Source: Marivita sp041725935 (GTDB lineage Bacteria > Pseudomonadota > Alphaproteobacteria > Rhodobacterales > Rhodobacteraceae). Taken from it: 64,000 nt of DNA. Location: positions 1-64,000 of the forward strand of contig JBGRQD010000013.1 of assembly GCA_041725935.1 (NCBI GenBank), read 5' to 3'. Below the pieces are notes generated by a model. That model did not search any database. It had not been told where the DNA came from and saw only the letters and a list, made by a program, of their open reading frames with translations. The position numbers and the translations under genes were made by a program. This document shows, one piece after another, positions 27,812 through 36,256 of this stretch; the first letter of the stretch is position 1, and each line of letters starts with the position of its first letter.

Positions 27812-28462
27812 ATGAGTGTCCTGACCCGCCCCACCGAACCAACCCTGTCCGCGCATGACCGTGTTTATCGCGGTCTTCGCAACCGGATCATGTTCGGCCA
27901 GATGTCGCCCGGACACCAGCTGACGCTGCGCGGGGTTGCGCGGGAATTCGATGTGTCGATGACGCCCGCCCGCGAGGCATTTCAGCGCCTGGTCGCGGAA
28001 GGCGCATTGTCCATGTCGGCATCCGGGCGCGTTTCGACGCCTGAATTGTCGAATGACCGGATCGAGGAACTGGCCGCCTTGCGCGCCTTGATCGAGGTCG
28101 AACTGGCCAGCCGTGCCCTGCCGCGCGCGCATCTGGCGCTGATCGATCGTCTGCAGATGATCAACGGCACCATTGCCGATGCGGTCTCGAACCGGGATGC
28201 GGTCGGGTATATCCGCACGAACCTTGATTTTCACCGGACATTGTACCTGCGCGCCCAAGCGCCTGCGATGCTGGCCATGGCCGAGACCGTCTGGTTGCAG
28301 CTGGGTCCAACCATGGGCGCGTTGTACGGACGGCTGCGGCGGACCGAAGCGCCGCAATTCCACCGTTTGATCATCGCTGCGCTGAAGGCCGGGGATGAAC
28401 CCGGCCTTCGGTTGGCTGTCCGGTCCGACGTGACGCAAGGGTTGCGCCTGCTGACCGGGTAA
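27812..28462 (+). CDS. GntR-family transcriptional regulator (FCD type)
   Basis: 216 residues: N-terminal winged helix (LRGVAREFDVSMTPAREAFQ) and an all-helical C-terminal FCD domain that in this family binds small organic acids through a metal site. The ATG at 27812 has no ribosome-binding site and a promoter appears to start at it. It is convergent with the universal stress gene that follows. The effector and targets cannot be read from the neighbours. Confidence 0.88.
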   Translation: MSVLTRPTEPTLSAHDRVYRGLRNRIMFGQMSPGHQLTLRGVAREFDVSMTPAREAFQRLVAEGALSMSASGRVSTPELSNDRIEELAALRALIEVELASRALPRAHLALIDRLQMINGTIADAVSNRDAVGYIRTNLDFHRTLYLRAQAPAMLAMAETVWLQLGPTMGALYGRLRRTEAPQFHRLIIAALKAGDEPGLRLAVRSDVTQGLRLLTG

Positions 28463-28478
28463 GACGACTCAGGTGGCG

Positions 28479-29318
28479 TCAATGCGCCATGAAAACCGGC
28501 ACTTCGCAGGTTTCGAGCATGTTGCGGGTCGCCCCGCCAAGGATCGCCTCACGGAAGCGCGAATGGCCGTAAGCGCCCATCACCACCATGTCGGCATTGA
28601 TGTCGGTGACATGGCGGCGCATCACGTCGGACACGCGCGGCATCGTCTTGGCCAGCACGTCGATTTCGACCTTCACACCATGCCGGGCGAGGTATTGTGA
28701 CAATTGTCCACCCGGATCCGAGCGCGTCGGGCCATGCTTGGGTGGGTCGATCACCACGATATGAGCGGATTTCGCCGTGCTCAGAAAGGGCAAGGCGCTG
28801 CGCACGGCGCGCAGGGCCTCGGCGCTCTCGTTCCAGCCAATGGCGATTTTTCCGGGCAGTTTGAGTTCTGGCCCCGCGTCGGGCAGCACGATCACCGGGG
28901 ACTGTCCTTCGAACAGCGCACCCTCGACCACCGGTTCCAGTTCAATGCCGCGGCCATCGCCATAGGGGCGCGGCACGATCGCCAGATCCGCGAACCGGGA
29001 ATGCGACGCGACGAACCGCGACACGTCGGCCAATTGGCAGACCGCCTCGGTCACACCCCAGCGTAAACCGGAATTATCAAGCTGGGTCTTGGCGGCAGAG
29101 GCAAGTTCAGATGCGTCCTCGCGCGCGTGATGCAGCGTTTCCTGAAGAACGGCGGCATTCATACCGGCATAATAATAGCCGGTCTGTGTTCGATCGACGC
29201 CGATGCAGAGCACATCAAGATGGGCATCAAGCGCGCTGGCCATGGCAGCGGCCTGCGTAACTGTCTCGGTCAATTGGGCCTGATCAGTAATGACGGCCAG
29301 AATCGTTTTGAAAGACAT
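28479..29318 (-). CDS. Tandem-domain universal stress protein, FnrL-linked
   Basis: 279-residue protein with two Usp domains. The second ends with a standard nucleotide-binding loop MGAYGHSRFREAILGGATRN, while the first is degenerate (VPRPYGDGRGIELEPVVEGA). GGGAG precedes the ATG. It is divergent from ccoN, with two FnrL-type boxes between them, so it is probably induced with the cbb3 oxidase under low oxygen. Unlike the other Usp protein in the window it stands alone. Confidence 0.9.
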   Translation of the reverse strand: MSFKTILAVITDQAQLTETVTQAAAMASALDAHLDVLCIGVDRTQTGYYYAGMNAAVLQETLHHAREDASELASAAKTQLDNSGLRWGVTEAVCQLADVSRFVASHSRFADLAIVPRPYGDGRGIELEPVVEGALFEGQSPVIVLPDAGPELKLPGKIAIGWNESAEALRAVRSALPFLSTAKSAHIVVIDPPKHGPTRSDPGGQLSQYLARHGVKVEIDVLAKTMPRVSDVMRRHVTDINADMVVMGAYGHSRFREAILGGATRNMLETCEVPVFMAH

Positions 29319-29381
29319 GGTTGGCTCCCTTCAGGTGTATTTCCATTGTTCCCACCATCGCCGGGAGTCGTCCGAGGCGCT

Positions 29382-29395
29382 TTGACACCCGTCAA
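29382..29395. promoter_or_regulatory. FnrL-type binding site 1 (usp side)
   Basis: TTGAC-ACCC-GTCAA, a perfect five-base inverted repeat fitting the FnrL/FNR consensus TTGAY-N4-RTCAA. Its centre is 70 bases from the universal stress gene start; a class II position (-41.5) would put that gene's transcript start near 29347. Confidence 0.7.
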
Positions 29396-29413
29396 ACAAG
29401 TCCTGCAATTTAA

Positions 29414-29427
29414 TTGATGCAGATCAA
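29414..29427. promoter_or_regulatory. FnrL-type binding site 2 (ccoN side)
   Basis: TTGAT-GCAG-ATCAA, a perfect FNR/FnrL box. Its centre is about 99 bases before the ccoN start, so a -41.5 position would give a leader of about 58 bases. It lies 32 base pairs (about three helical turns) from site 1. Confidence 0.85.
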
Positions 29428-29519
29428 GGATAGGTTTGGCCAAGTTTCGCATTAAGGGCCCAGTCTGAAAACCGCCCGCGCGGCAGCCGAATCGCGCAGG
29501 TACGACGAAGGGACAAAAA

Positions 29520-31130
29520 ATGTTGAACTATATCAAGTTGATCGCGCTTGGTTTGATCACGCTCTTTGCGATGATCGCTGCAAGCTATGCGCGCGATTTG
29601 GCCTATCAGGTTCATGCCATTCTTATCATGGTAATATCTGCCGGGCTTTTCCTCTGGACGCTGCGGAACACCGATGAACCGGTGCCGGCGGCTGTTCTCG
29701 AAACGAGTTACATGGACGGGGTGATCCGCTACGGCGTGATTGCAACGGCCTTCTGGGGTGTTGTCGGGTTCCTTGCCGGAACCTTCATCGCGTTCCAGCT
29801 GGCCTTTCCGGGGCTCAATTTCGACTGGTCTGAGGGCTATGCGAATTTCGGGCGGCTGCGGCCGCTGCACACGTCCGCGGTGATTTTCGCCTTCGGCGGC
29901 AACGCCTTGATCGCGACATCCTTCTACGTGGTGCAGCGCACAAGTGCCGCGCGCCTCTGGGGTGGCAACACGGCGTGGTTCGTGTTCTGGGGCTACAACC
30001 TGTTCATCGTGCTGGCCGCGACGGGCTACCTGCTGGGCGCGACCCAGTCCAAGGAATACGCCGAACCGGAATGGTATATCGATCTTTGGCTGACCGTCGT
30101 GTGGCTGGCCTATCTCGCGGTTTTCCTCGGCACAATCATCAAGCGTAAAGAGCCGCATATCTATGTGGCCAACTGGTTCTTCCTGTCCTTCATCGTCACC
30201 GTCGCGATGCTGCATGTGTTCAACAACCTGAGCATCCCCGTTTCGATCTTCGGGTCCAAATCCGTGCAGGTCTTTGCCGGTGTGCAGGATGCGATGGTGC
30301 AGTGGTGGTACGGCCACAACGCGGTGGGCTTCTTCCTGACCGCAGGCTTTCTCGGCATGATGTACTACTTCATTCCCAAGCAGGCGGAACGTCCGGTTTT
30401 CAGCTATAAACTGTCGATCATCCACTTCTGGGCGCTGATCTTTCTCTATATCTGGGCCGGTCCGCACCACCTGCACTACACAGCTCTGCCGGATTGGGCC
30501 TCGACCCTTGGCATGGTGTTTTCGATCGTGCTGTGGATGCCCAGCTGGGGTGGCATGATCAACGGTCTGATGACGCTGTCTGGCGCATGGGACAAGCTGC
30601 GCACCGATCCGGTGATCCGGATGATGGTGATCTCGCTTGGCTTCTACGGCATGTCGACCTTTGAAGGCCCGATGATGTCGATCCGTGCTGTCAACTCGTT
30701 GTCACACTATACGGACTGGACCATCGGTCACGTTCATTCCGGCGCACTTGGCTGGAACGGCATGATCACCTTCGGAGCGCTCTACTTCCTGGTGCCCAAG
30801 CTCTGGAACCGTCAGCGGCTCTATAGCCTGAGCATGGTCAGCTGGCACTTCTGGCTCGCCACCATCGGTATCATTCTCTACGCGGCCTCGATGTGGGTCA
30901 CGGGGATCATGGAAGGCCTAATGTGGCGTGAAGTCGATGCAAACGGATTCCTTGTGAACAGCTTTGCCGACACCGTGAGCGCGAAGTTCCCGATGTACGT
31001 GGTGCGTGCTCTGGGTGGGGTCATGTACCTCGCTGGTGCGCTGATCATGTGCTACAACCTCTGGATGACTGTCAGACGGAGCCCGGCAAAAGATGCCGCG
31101 GCCAGTTCTGCAGCTGTCGCAGCCGAATAA
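29520..31130 (+). CDS. ccoN: cbb3-type cytochrome c oxidase subunit I
   Basis: 536-residue catalytic subunit with about 12 membrane helices, holding heme b, heme b3 and CuB. Ligand histidines are seen in RPLHTSAVIFAFGGNAL, WYGHNAVGFFLTAGFLG, AGPHHLHYTALPDW and SLSHYTDWTIGHVHSGALG. High oxygen affinity makes this the terminal oxidase for microaerobic growth. AAGGGA precedes the ATG and FnrL boxes lie upstream. It is the first of four structural genes. Confidence 0.97.
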   Translation: MLNYIKLIALGLITLFAMIAASYARDLAYQVHAILIMVISAGLFLWTLRNTDEPVPAAVLETSYMDGVIRYGVIATAFWGVVGFLAGTFIAFQLAFPGLNFDWSEGYANFGRLRPLHTSAVIFAFGGNALIATSFYVVQRTSAARLWGGNTAWFVFWGYNLFIVLAATGYLLGATQSKEYAEPEWYIDLWLTVVWLAYLAVFLGTIIKRKEPHIYVANWFFLSFIVTVAMLHVFNNLSIPVSIFGSKSVQVFAGVQDAMVQWWYGHNAVGFFLTAGFLGMMYYFIPKQAERPVFSYKLSIIHFWALIFLYIWAGPHHLHYTALPDWASTLGMVFSIVLWMPSWGGMINGLMTLSGAWDKLRTDPVIRMMVISLGFYGMSTFEGPMMSIRAVNSLSHYTDWTIGHVHSGALGWNGMITFGALYFLVPKLWNRQRLYSLSMVSWHFWLATIGIILYAASMWVTGIMEGLMWREVDANGFLVNSFADTVSAKFPMYVVRALGGVMYLAGALIMCYNLWMTVRRSPAKDAAASSAAVAAE

Positions 31131-31143
31131 GGAGGCTTGGACA

Positions 31144-31872
31144 ATGGGTATTCTTGACAAGCACAAGGTCATCGAAACCAACGCGACACTGTTGCTGGTC
31201 CTCAGCTTCCTTGTCGTGACCATCGGCGGGCTGGTGCAGATCGTGCCGCTCTTCTATCTCGAAAACACCATCGAAGAGGTGGATGGGATGCGTCCCTATA
31301 CACCGCTCGAATTGGCCGGTCGGGACATCTATGTGCGCGAAGGCTGCTATGTCTGCCACAGCCAGATGATCCGCCCGATGCGGGACGAGGTCGAACGCTA
31401 CGGGCACTACAGCCTTGCTGCGGAATCGATGTACGACCACCCTTTCCAGTGGGGATCAAAGCGGACCGGGCCTGACCTTGCCCGCGTTGGTGGCCGCTAT
31501 TCGGACGACTGGCATGTCGATCACCTGCGTGACCCGCAATCGGTCGTGCCGGAATCGGTGATGCCGAAATACGATTATCTCGAACGCAAACTGATTGATG
31601 GCCAGCATGTCGGCGATCTGTTGGCGACCCATGCCTTTGTCGGCGTGCCCTACAGCGACGAGATGATCGAAGCGGCGCGGTCGGATTTCCGGGCGCAGGC
31701 CGATCCGGACAGCGATGTCGACGGGTTGTTCGAGCGCTACGGCGAAAACGTGAACATCCGCAACTTCGACGGGCAGCCGGGCGTTTCCGAAGCGGATGCC
31801 CTGATCGCCTACCTGCAGATGCTGGGCACGCTGGTCGATTTCTCGACCTTCACACCTGACGCAAGCCGCTGA
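31144..31872 (+). CDS. ccoO: cbb3-type cytochrome c oxidase subunit II (monoheme cytochrome c)
   Basis: 242 residues with one N-terminal membrane anchor (about 19-40) and a periplasmic cytochrome c domain; the heme is attached at CYVCH (68-72), and methionine ligands are available in SQMIRPM. It carries electrons from CcoP or a soluble cytochrome to CcoN. AAGGAGG precedes the ATG at 31144, which is preferred over an upstream in-frame start inside ccoN. Confidence 0.96.
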   Translation: MGILDKHKVIETNATLLLVLSFLVVTIGGLVQIVPLFYLENTIEEVDGMRPYTPLELAGRDIYVREGCYVCHSQMIRPMRDEVERYGHYSLAAESMYDHPFQWGSKRTGPDLARVGGRYSDDWHVDHLRDPQSVVPESVMPKYDYLERKLIDGQHVGDLLATHAFVGVPYSDEMIEAARSDFRAQADPDSDVDGLFERYGENVNIRNFDGQPGVSEADALIAYLQMLGTLVDFSTFTPDASR

Positions 31873-31884
31873 GGAGGAAAACCG

Positions 31885-32070
31885 ATGGAAACCTATACAT
31901 TTCTCCGGGCATTTGCCGACAGCTGGATGCTGCTTGTGCTGTTCCTGTTCTTTGTCGGGGTGGTCTTCTGGGCCTTCCGACCGGGCAGCAGAAGCACCCA
32001 TGACGATACCGCCAACATCCCGTTCCGGCATGAAGACAAACCCGCCACATCCAAGGAGGCGAGGCAATGA
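31885..32070 (+). CDS. ccoQ: cbb3-type oxidase subunit CcoQ
   Basis: 61-residue single-helix membrane protein (METYTFLRAFADSW, then a helix LLVLFLFFVGVVFWAF and a hydrophilic tail). In Rhodobacter CcoQ stabilises the complex and influences oxygen signalling. GAGGAGG lies before the ATG, and the stop overlaps ccoP by four bases. Confidence 0.92.
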   Translation: METYTFLRAFADSWMLLVLFLFFVGVVFWAFRPGSRSTHDDTANIPFRHEDKPATSKEARQ

Positions 32071-32945
32071 GCAAGAAGCAAGACGACGATCTTGATTATG
32101 AAACCACCGGCCACGAGTGGGACGGGATCAAGGAATACAACAAACCCCTGCCGCGCTGGTGGCTGTGGACCTTCTACGCGACGATTGTCTGGGCTGTCCT
32201 GTACACCATCGCCTATCCCGCTTGGCCGGGCATAAGAGAAGCGACACCGGGTTTGCTGGGTTATTCGACACGGGGCGAGGTGGCTGAGGAAATCACCCGG
32301 TTCGAGCAGGCCAACGAGGCGATCAACGTCCAGCTGGCCTCGGTCGAACTGACAGAGATCGCGCAGGACCCGGACCTGAACCAGTATGCCCAGAACGCGG
32401 GCGCTGCGGTGTTCCGGACATGGTGCGCCCAGTGTCACGGATCGGGTGCCGCCGGTGTTCAGGCCGCAGGCTATCCGAACCTGCTGGACGATGACTGGCT
32501 CTGGGGCGGCGATATCGAAGCGATCCATGCCACCATCGCGCATGGCATCCGCAACGAGGAAGACCCGGACGCCCGTTGGTCGCAGATGCCTGCGTTCGGT
32601 GAAATGCTTGAAGCCGAGGAAATCAGCCAGGTGGTCAACTACGTGATGTCCCTGTCCGAAGAACCGAATGATGCGTCCAAGGTGGCGGCCGGCGAGACCG
32701 TGTATCTCGACAATTGCGCGGCCTGTCACATGGATGACGGCACCGGAGACCGTTGGCAGGGAGCACCGAACCTGACCGATGCGATCTGGCTCTATGGTGG
32801 GGATTACGAGACCCTGACCGAGACAGTGACCTATTCGCGCTTTGGCGTGATGCCGTCCTGGGCAGACCGTCTGAGCGAGTCGGAGATTCGCGCCGTTGCG
32901 ACCTATGTGCACGGTCTTGGTGGGGGTGAAGCACCGCCCGAATGA
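32067..32945 (+). CDS. ccoP: cbb3-type cytochrome c oxidase subunit III (diheme cytochrome c)
   Basis: 292 residues: cytoplasmic N-terminus with GHEWDGIKEYNKPLPRWW, one membrane helix (about 33-52), and two cytochrome c domains with heme sites CAQCH (120-124) and CAACH (217-221). It accepts electrons from soluble or membrane cytochrome c and passes them to CcoO. It ends the ccoNOQP transcript, with a hairpin and then a terminator following. Confidence 0.96.
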   Translation: MSKKQDDDLDYETTGHEWDGIKEYNKPLPRWWLWTFYATIVWAVLYTIAYPAWPGIREATPGLLGYSTRGEVAEEITRFEQANEAINVQLASVELTEIAQDPDLNQYAQNAGAAVFRTWCAQCHGSGAAGVQAAGYPNLLDDDWLWGGDIEAIHATIAHGIRNEEDPDARWSQMPAFGEMLEAEEISQVVNYVMSLSEEPNDASKVAAGETVYLDNCAACHMDDGTGDRWQGAPNLTDAIWLYGGDYETLTETVTYSRFGVMPSWADRLSESEIRAVATYVHGLGGGEAPPE

Positions 32946-32961
32946 CCGCTGATCCGAGACA

Positions 32962-32985
32962 CCTTGTGGCCCTGAGGCCACAAGG
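32962..32985 (+). other. Strong hairpin behind ccoP
   Basis: Perfect inverted repeat CCTTGTGGCC-CTGA-GGCCACAAGG seventeen bases after the ccoP stop. There is no U-run behind it, so it probably protects the 3' end or slows polymerase before the true terminator at 33059. Confidence 0.55.
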
Positions 32986-33058
32986 CAAGGCGCTGGTGCT
33001 TCTTTCTGTTCGCGCGTTTCGAAGCACCGGCGCCGATTTTTGGACTAAAGCCCTTTCC

Positions 33059-33094
33059 GACCGCGCCGCGCCCAAAGTGCGGCGCGGTCTTTTT
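33059..33094 (+). terminator. Intrinsic terminator of the ccoNOQP operon
   Basis: Eleven-base-pair GC-rich stem GACCGCGCCGC / GCGGCGCGGTC with a nine-base loop, followed by five T residues. It closes ccoNOQP and separates it from the region leading to ccoG. Confidence 0.85.
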
Positions 33095-33142
33095 GTGCCG
33101 GATCATGCCAGATTCGGGGCGGCAGGATGACGATGGGATCGA

Positions 33143-33283
33143 TCATTTCCAATCCTCCCAGCGCTTGGGCTTCGTGGTGGTGCGCAGGTCTTCGCGGTAC
33201 CACGAGTGCGTGTTGTCTGTCTCGTGCCGGGTCAGGGAAACGCCGCTGGCGCGGAAGAAGCTTTGTGCAAGTGCAGTGAACAT
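33143..33283 (-). CDS. Small uncharacterised protein between ccoP and the LysR gene
   Basis: 46-codon frame on the minus strand reading MFTALAQSFFRASGVSLTRH at its start and rich in charged residues and tryptophan near its end (KPKRWEDWK). It has AAGGAG six bases before the ATG at 33283 (an ATG two codons earlier is also possible). One amphipathic helix at the N-terminus, no signal peptide. It is divergent from the LysR gene. The good ribosome site and balanced composition support it, but the family is not recognised and shortness keeps confidence modest. Confidence 0.45.
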   Translation of the reverse strand: MFTALAQSFFRASGVSLTRHETDNTHSWYREDLRTTTKPKRWEDWK

Positions 33284-33380
33284 ATCCATCTCCTTGGATC
33301 GCGATGTGATGGGCCCATACTTGCGTTTTAAGCGTCGAAATGCGACTCAAGGATAAATTCACTATGTAAGTTGAGATTAC

Positions 33381-34259
33381 ATGATTGATTGGGCTCGCCT
33401 GCCGTCGCTCTCCGCCTTGCGGGCGTTTTGCGCCTTTGTGCAAAGGGGGTCCGTCACGGACGCGGGTGTCGCGCTGAATGTGAGCCACGCTGCCATCTCG
33501 CAACAATTGCGCAGCCTCGAGGCGCATCTGGGCACACCGCTGTTCGACCGGACCAGCCGGGCGCTTGAACTCACCGCGGATGGGCGCGATCTGGCCCGCG
33601 CGCTGGAGGATGGGTTCGCGCGTATCGCCAATGGGATCGAAGCGTTGACGCAGGCCGACACGCAACGCCCGCTGAACGTGGCCTGCACACCCACATTCGC
33701 TAGCGCGTGGCTCATGCCGCGACTGGCTGCGTTTCAGGTCGAATTTCCGGGCATCGACATGATCGTCACACCCAGCCCCCTGCTGACCGACCCGTCTCCC
33801 GGCGCCATCGACGTGGCGATCCGTTATGGAAATGGCAGCTGGGCGGGATTGGAGAGCGAGCCGCTGATGGCCTCGCCGCTGGTCGTTGTGGGCGCACCGT
33901 CCTTGTTCAAGGGTCAAATCCCCGAGGACCCCAAGGAGCTGATCGAATACCCTTGGCTGGAAGAGCTGGGCACAACGGAATCGACATCGTGGCTCGCGAC
34001 ACGGGGGCTGGCCAACGCGCGCCTCAAGTCGCGCACCGAGGTGCCGGGCAACCTCATGCTGGACGGGGCGCGCAACGGGCAGGGGGTCGCGGTATCCACA
34101 CGAATCGCGGTGGCCGAGGATCTGGCGGCGGGTCGGTTGATCGCCGTGTTCGAGGACAGGCTGGATGCGGGCTATCATCTTGTGACCCGACCGGGGGTGC
34201 ACCGCGCACCACTCAAGGCGTTCATGCGCTGGATCCGTCAAGCCGCGGTAAAAACCTGA
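33381..34259 (+). CDS. LysR-family transcriptional regulator (GcvA-like)
   Basis: 292 residues: winged helix with SVTDAGVALNVSHAAISQQL and a substrate-binding domain. The start WARLPSLSALRAF and the segment FASAWLMPRLAAFQVEFPGID place it near GcvA-type regulators. It lies between ccoNOQP and ccoGHIS, which are usually adjacent in this family, so it has been inserted there or kept for control of the neighbouring small ORF. Its effector is unknown. Confidence 0.88.
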   Translation: MIDWARLPSLSALRAFCAFVQRGSVTDAGVALNVSHAAISQQLRSLEAHLGTPLFDRTSRALELTADGRDLARALEDGFARIANGIEALTQADTQRPLNVACTPTFASAWLMPRLAAFQVEFPGIDMIVTPSPLLTDPSPGAIDVAIRYGNGSWAGLESEPLMASPLVVVGAPSLFKGQIPEDPKELIEYPWLEELGTTESTSWLATRGLANARLKSRTEVPGNLMLDGARNGQGVAVSTRIAVAEDLAAGRLIAVFEDRLDAGYHLVTRPGVHRAPLKAFMRWIRQAAVKT

Positions 34260-34275
34260 ATTAAAGATACAGTAT

Positions 34276-34289
34276 TTGATGCAAGTCAA
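34276..34289. promoter_or_regulatory. FnrL-type binding site upstream of ccoG
   Basis: TTGAT-GCAA-GTCAA, one variant of the FnrL consensus. The centre is 74 bases before the preferred ccoG start; a -41.5 position gives a leader of about 32 bases. It starts 17 bases after the LysR stop, so ccoGHIS has its own oxygen-controlled promoter. Confidence 0.75.
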
Positions 34290-34355
34290 AGCCCGACTCT
34301 GCGCCGCCTGAGAAAAGACGATCAAGCCAATCCGTCTTTGGGAGCCAATTCTCTC

Positions 34356-35792
34356 GTGTCTCAAGCAGAAAACACCACACCACCGAAGCTTTACGCTCCG
34401 CGCGAACCGATCTTCCCCAAGCGCGTCAAAGGGAATTTCCGCAGCTTCAAGTGGATCATCATGATCGTCACGCTGGGCATTTACTATGTCACGCCCTGGA
34501 TCCGTTGGGATCGGGGGCCGCAATTGCCTGATCAGGCGGTGTTGATCGACCTTGCCAATCGGCGCTTCTTTTTCTTCTGGATCGAGATCTGGCCGCATGA
34601 ATTCTATTTCGTGGCGGGCCTTCTGATCATGGCCGGTCTGGGCCTGTTCCTTTTCACCTCGGCGCTGGGCCGGGTCTGGTGCGGCTATGCCTGCCCGCAG
34701 ACCGTCTGGACCGACCTGTTCATCCTTGTGGAACGCTGGATCGAAGGCGACCGCAACGCGCGGTTGCGTTTGCACCGGCAGGAAAAGCTTGATTTCCGCA
34801 AGGCGCGACTGCGTGCGACCAAGTGGGTGACGTGGTTCTTCATTGGCCTTGCGACCGGTGGCGCGTGGATCTTCTATTTCGCGGATGCGCCGACCCTGAT
34901 GCGAGATCTGGTGACCGGGCAGGCGCATCCGGTGGCCTACACCACCATGCTGATTCTGACCGCGACGACCTTTTTCTTTGGTGGGTTTGCCCGCGAACAG
35001 ATCTGCAACTACGCCTGCCCCTGGCCGCGCATTCAGGCCGCGATGATGGACGAGGACACGCTGACCGTCGCTTACCGCGAGTGGCGCGGAGAGCCGCGCG
35101 GCAAACATCGCAAGGCCGAAGGGTCCGAACAGCTGGGCGATTGCATTGACTGCATGGCCTGCGTCAACGTCTGTCCGGCGGGGATCGATATCCGCGACGG
35201 CCAGCAGATGGAGTGTATCACCTGCGGCCTGTGCATCGACGCCTGCGACGAGATCATGGAGAAAGTCGGCAAGCCGCGCGGCCTGATCGACTATCTGGCC
35301 CTGTCGGACGAACCGCGTGAACGCGCCGGCGAAAAGCCACGTTCGGCATGGTTCCACATCTTCCGCCTTCGCACGATGATGTACACGACCCTCTGGGCGC
35401 TTGTCGGGATCGGCCTTGTCTTCGCGCTGTTCATCCGCCCCGAGATCGACATGACCGTGGCTCCGGTGCGCAACCCGACCTTTGTGACCCTGTCCGACGG
35501 GTCGATCCGCAACACCTATGACGTGCGCCTGCTGAACAAGCACGGCGAGGATCGCCCCTTCCGCGTCTCTGTGACCGGTCATCCGGCGCTGCGCGTGCAG
35601 CTTGAGGGCACACCTTACGAAACCGTCGATGTGCCTGCGAACCAGACCTACCTTCAGCGGGTCTATGTCGTGGCGGCACCCGGCTCTGACCCTGCGCAGG
35701 ACGAACGCAGCGAGATCCGGTTCTGGGTCGAAGACCTCACCAATGGCGACCGCGCCTATAGCGACACCATCTTCAATGGGAGAAGCAACTGA
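34356..35792 (+). CDS. ccoG: cbb3 oxidase assembly protein CcoG (FixG/RdxB)
   Basis: 478-residue polytopic membrane protein with two [4Fe-4S] ferredoxin motifs in CIDCMACVNVCPAGI and CITCGLCIDACDE, plus CGYACPQ and CNYACPWPRIQ in membrane loops, and a periplasmic immunoglobulin-like domain at the C-terminus. It is proposed to reduce Cu(II) for delivery to the oxidase CuB centre. GTG 34356 gives a family-like start; TTG 34338 is in frame and possible. The stop overlaps ccoH by one base. Confidence 0.95.
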   Translation: MSQAENTTPPKLYAPREPIFPKRVKGNFRSFKWIIMIVTLGIYYVTPWIRWDRGPQLPDQAVLIDLANRRFFFFWIEIWPHEFYFVAGLLIMAGLGLFLFTSALGRVWCGYACPQTVWTDLFILVERWIEGDRNARLRLHRQEKLDFRKARLRATKWVTWFFIGLATGGAWIFYFADAPTLMRDLVTGQAHPVAYTTMLILTATTFFFGGFAREQICNYACPWPRIQAAMMDEDTLTVAYREWRGEPRGKHRKAEGSEQLGDCIDCMACVNVCPAGIDIRDGQQMECITCGLCIDACDEIMEKVGKPRGLIDYLALSDEPRERAGEKPRSAWFHIFRLRTMMYTTLWALVGIGLVFALFIRPEIDMTVAPVRNPTFVTLSDGSIRNTYDVRLLNKHGEDRPFRVSVTGHPALRVQLEGTPYETVDVPANQTYLQRVYVVAAPGSDPAQDERSEIRFWVEDLTNGDRAYSDTIFNGRSN

Positions 35793-36253
35793 TGACACGT
35801 GAACGCACATTCACCGGCTGGCACATGCTGGCCGTATTCGGCGGCTGTTTTGCCGTGATCATTTCGGTCAATCTGGCTCTTGCCTATTCGGCGGTGAAGA
35901 CCTTTCCCGGTCTTGAAACCAAGAATTCCTATGTCGCCTCGCAGAGCTTTGACGCGCGGCGGGCCGAGCAGCAATCGCTGGGCTGGGACGTTTATGCAGA
36001 GGCGCGGGGCGGGTTGCTGATCCTGAGCATCAAGGACAGCGAAGGCCGGCCGGTTCAGGCCGGATCGCTGGACGCCGTGCTGGGTCGGGCGACCCATGTG
36101 CAGGATGACCGCAGCCCGGAGTTTTCGTTCGATGGCCGGGCCTATGTCGCGCGCGAAACACTGGCGCCGGGCAATTGGAACATCCGGATGAAGGCCACAT
36201 CGCTGGATGGCGTGGCCTTTGAACAGCGCGTTGTGCTGCACGTCGAAAGCTGA
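35792..36253 (+). CDS. ccoH: cbb3 oxidase assembly protein CcoH (FixH)
   Basis: 153-residue protein with one N-terminal membrane helix (about 12-32, after TFTGWHM) and a periplasmic domain containing SLGWDVYAEARGG, the usual FixH pattern. It is needed for stable assembly of cbb3 oxidase. It shares one base with ccoG and is three bases from ccoI. Confidence 0.93.
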   Translation: MTRERTFTGWHMLAVFGGCFAVIISVNLALAYSAVKTFPGLETKNSYVASQSFDARRAEQQSLGWDVYAEARGGLLILSIKDSEGRPVQAGSLDAVLGRATHVQDDRSPEFSFDGRAYVARETLAPGNWNIRMKATSLDGVAFEQRVVLHVES

Positions 36254-36256
36254 TCC

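Noticed and set aside
33045..33146. 33-codon frame overlapping the stop of the small protein at 33143
   Set aside because: It runs through the ccoP terminator stem and has no motif.
33045..35810. Very long open frame (over 900 codons) on the minus strand
   Set aside because: It is antisense to the LysR gene and ccoG, whose plus-strand products have clear domains; the long frame is an effect of high-GC codon bias and its translation has no motif.
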